Shown piece after piece: positions 63,360 through 64,000 of a stretch of DNA of 64,000 nt. The translations under genes and the position numbers were made by a program. The DNA lies in assembly GCA_964019425.1 (NCBI GenBank), contig OZ025802.1, positions 620,001-684,000 of the forward strand, in the 5' to 3' direction. Within the stretch, counting starts at the first letter, position 1, and each line of letters starts with the position of its first letter. Under the pieces are notes generated by a model, which saw nothing but the letters and a program-made list of their open reading frames with translations, did not search any database and was not told where the DNA came from. This stretch comes from Flectonema sp. DT1601. Lineage: Eukaryota; Euglenozoa; Diplonemea; Diplonemida; Diplonemidae.

Positions 63360-64000
63360 TTAGTCAGCTGTTCTATCCTTTAGCTGTTGGACACGCTGGT
63401 GTAGTCGGCTTTCAGTTTCTGACGCCATTCTTCGTTTATCATCCATTGCCGTGTTTGAGGTAGCGAATGACGCGGATAAATGAGGAGTTGAGAAATCACA
63501 CTTACTACCACTATCTTGAATAGAGGCTAGTCGATCCCATTGTGACTCTATTTGTTTTAAATCATTCTTTAATCGAACCTGCTTAGCAGAATGCGCTGAT
63601 TTAAAAAATGAAACAGCTCGACTACCATCATCAGTCGTTGTTGTAGTCCTCTCCTTTGCTAACAACGTACTGAGTACGTCATGTGAAGGTCCAGGATAAG
63701 ACTGAGGAGGTACGTTGGCATTATTGCTAACGCTGTTTAGGAATTGTTGAGGATTGCGTTGAATTGATAAATACGTATTACGAAGTTTTCGATGAAGAAC
63801 ATCAAGTCCTCGTAACCTATCTTCTTCATCATTTGTATATGTTAGTTGTTGTTCTTCAACTTGTTCTGATAGCGCTCCAGATGTAAAGTTTCGATCAAAT
63901 TCGAGTGTGTCTGTTCGATCAACTGCAGTTGCTCTTCCCATCAAATGATCAACAGAGACATGAGCAATCCCAGGAGTGTGATTAACAGTTCGAAGTGGTG
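63360..64000 (-). CDS. Partial gene at right edge, coiled-coil-like
   Basis: The frame is open to the window edge, so the N terminus lies beyond 64,000. The visible 213 residues are helical and charged. They include 'EEDRLRGLDVLHRKLRNTYL', a disordered middle and a C-terminal heptad stretch ('RLHQRVQQLKDRTAD'). No domain was recognised. Confidence 0.7.
   Translation of the reverse strand, partial: PLRTVNHTPGIAHVSVDHLMGRATAVDRTDTLEFDRNFTSGALSEQVEEQQLTYTNDEEDRLRGLDVLHRKLRNTYLSIQRNPQQFLNSVSNNANVPPQSYPGPSHDVLSTLLAKERTTTTTDDGSRAVSFFKSAHSAKQVRLKNDLKQIESQWDRLASIQDSGSKCDFSTPHLSASFATSNTAMDDKRRMASETESRLHQRVQQLKDRTAD

Overview
The window is protist nuclear DNA. It is AT-rich, with poly-A/poly-T tracts of 10-40 nt throughout the non-coding DNA, short GT-AG introns (62-114 nt) in a minority of genes, eukaryotic protein families (Rpn11, MAPKK, Ran-like, PPR, sigma-type GST) and a standard genetic code. 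Every supportable host gene, more than twenty, lies on the minus strand. Most start codons sit 9-37 nt downstream of a clear 3' splice site. Head-to-tail arrays with an acceptor just before the ATG are what spliced-leader trans-splicing of polycistronic transcripts looks like. A short 18S rRNA 5' fragment carries the GCTTGTTTCAAGGA variant that I recall from kinetoplastid-type rRNA. Together these suggest a euglenozoan-like protist that is not a classical intron-poor trypanosomatid. That placement is inference.

Layout. 1-6.1 kb: no gene, homopolymers and small repeats. 6.1-16.6 kb: a small tail-anchored protein, cobalamin-independent methionine synthase (metE, with a frame break), an 18S 5' fragment just upstream of it, proteasome lid deubiquitinase Rpn11 with two introns, a MAPKK-type kinase and a coiled-coil protein. 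16.7-35.7 kb: a dense run with an ankyrin-like pseudokinase, a YccV/HspQ-domain protein, a divergent tandem ubiquitin, a kelch protein, several proteins of unknown function, a six-exon gene reconstructed here that fuses a PARP-like domain, a coiled coil and a Ran-like GTPase, a ubiquitin-like/LRR protein and a three-exon PPR-type protein. 35.7-45.3 kb: gene-poor, several repeat families. 45.3-47.7 kb: a type II membrane glycosyltransferase and a coiled-coil protein. 47.8-56.5 kb: a repeat-rich zone with A-tailed interspersed repeats, a degenerate piggyBac element whose paralogous empty site lies 3 kb away, 253-bp tandem repeats and a near-perfect foldback. 56.2-58.8 kb: two near-identical GST genes plus a relic 3' end. 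59.0-64.0 kb: two long coiled-coil proteins, a small membrane protein and a gene running off the right edge.

The genes do not form an obvious metabolic pathway. Recurrent themes are signalling (two kinases, a GTPase), ubiquitin biology (Rpn11, tandem ubiquitin, ubiquitin-like LRR protein) and coiled-coil, probably cytoskeletal, proteins. The most unusual item is the PARP-like/coiled-coil/Ran-like fusion at 27,585-30,404. Its six exons join with consistent reading phase at every junction.
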